From Geodermatophilaceae bacterium (GTDB taxonomy: Bacteria > Actinomycetota > Actinomycetes > Mycobacteriales > Geodermatophilaceae): DNA of 6,187 nucleotides. Shown piece after piece: positions 5,895 to 6,187 of this stretch (position 1 is its first letter; each line of letters starts with the position of its first letter). Under the pieces are notes generated by a model. The model saw only the letters and a list, made by a program, of their open reading frames with translations. It was not told where the DNA came from and did no database searches. The translations under genes were made by a program, and so were the position numbers. The stretch spans positions 1-6,187 of the forward strand of contig JACCQS010000368.1 in the NCBI GenBank assembly GCA_013814015.1, read 5' to 3'.

Positions 5895-6187
5895 TCTGGC
5901 GGGAATCGCGCAGCGGCATACCCCAACCGCCGTGGCCGTGAACGCGTAGTAGCTGGCGACGGCACGCTCGCAGCCTCGATCGTCGCAATAGAACCGACGG
6001 CCATGTTCATCTGGAACTCCACCCTGGGGGCGACCGCTGCGACCAGCCTCGTGTCACTGTTCGCGCACGATCGTCACCATGGTCGGTTCGCAGCCGAATG
6101 CGTTCGGTGGCGCCGGGCAGAACGGCCAGTGCCGTCAACCCCGCACCGACTGGGCAGCTGTGCACCCCTAAGCTCGCCCGCGTACGC
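5895..6187. other. Right-hand end with no identifiable gene; possible minus-strand coding debris
   Basis: I find no recognisable gene in these 293 bases. On the minus strand two adjacent frames carry short protein-like stretches: GRRFYCDDRGCERAVASYYAF (6002-5940) and VHGHGGWGMPLRDSRQIADV and on (5943-5857, mostly G/C third positions). They would join with a one-base shift near 5941, but neither has a credible start and I do not know the family. A plus-strand frame beginning MFIWNSTLGATAATS at 6003 stays open to the window edge but has no ribosome binding site or family signature. The expected histidine kinase partner of the regulator is not recognisable. Confidence 0.4.

Noticed and set aside
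6003..6187. Plus-strand open frame MFIWNSTLGATAATS and on to the window edge
   Set aside because: No ribosome binding site, no recognisable family, mixed third-base use; kept only as a note in the end-region entry.

Overview
The window looks like chromosomal DNA from a high-GC actinobacterium. GC is high throughout and codon third positions in the real genes are mostly G or C. The gene content (CsbD tail, MoxR/VWA/XdhC trio, VapBC-type pair, NarL-type regulator) fits a soil or environmental Actinomycetota member. I cannot name a genus from the sequence alone.

Layout, left to right. The 3' end of a CsbD-family stress gene (+) meets an alpha/beta hydrolase gene (-) at a perfect 13-bp hairpin that probably terminates both. 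The hydrolase has a good ribosome binding site and GTG start that are one base out of frame with the rest of the gene. Between it and the next (divergent) gene lies a striking 23-bp inverted repeat. The core of the window (1240-4528) is a three-gene plus-strand cluster: a MoxR-type AAA+ ATPase (CoxD-like), a VWA protein (CoxE-like) and an XdhC/CoxF-family protein. These are the maturation genes of molybdenum hydroxylases such as CO dehydrogenase, but no enzyme subunit gene is present here. A 70-bp dyad of four ATTGCAC/GTGCAAT half-sites sits between the ATPase and VWA genes, just before the VWA start codon.

Downstream, a VapBC-type toxin-antitoxin pair (4562-5270) follows the cluster, with a possible leaderless promoter overlapping the XdhC stop codon. 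The toxin stop codon lies inside the remains of a minus-strand NarL/LuxR response regulator. That gene is broken three ways: no credible start, a one-base frameshift after the receiver domain, and truncation inside the DNA-binding domain before the recognition helix. The last 290 bases carry no gene I can identify.

Working together: the ATPase and VWA protein probably form a MoxR/VWA chaperone pair. The XdhC-like protein probably handles or inserts the sulfurated molybdenum cofactor into a hydroxylase encoded elsewhere. The most interesting items are the two structured intergenic elements (1140-1213 and 2163-2232), the orphan maturation cluster, and the toxin/regulator junction. Two well-supported one-base losses in GC-rich stretches mean that sequencing error must be excluded before the broken genes are read as biology.
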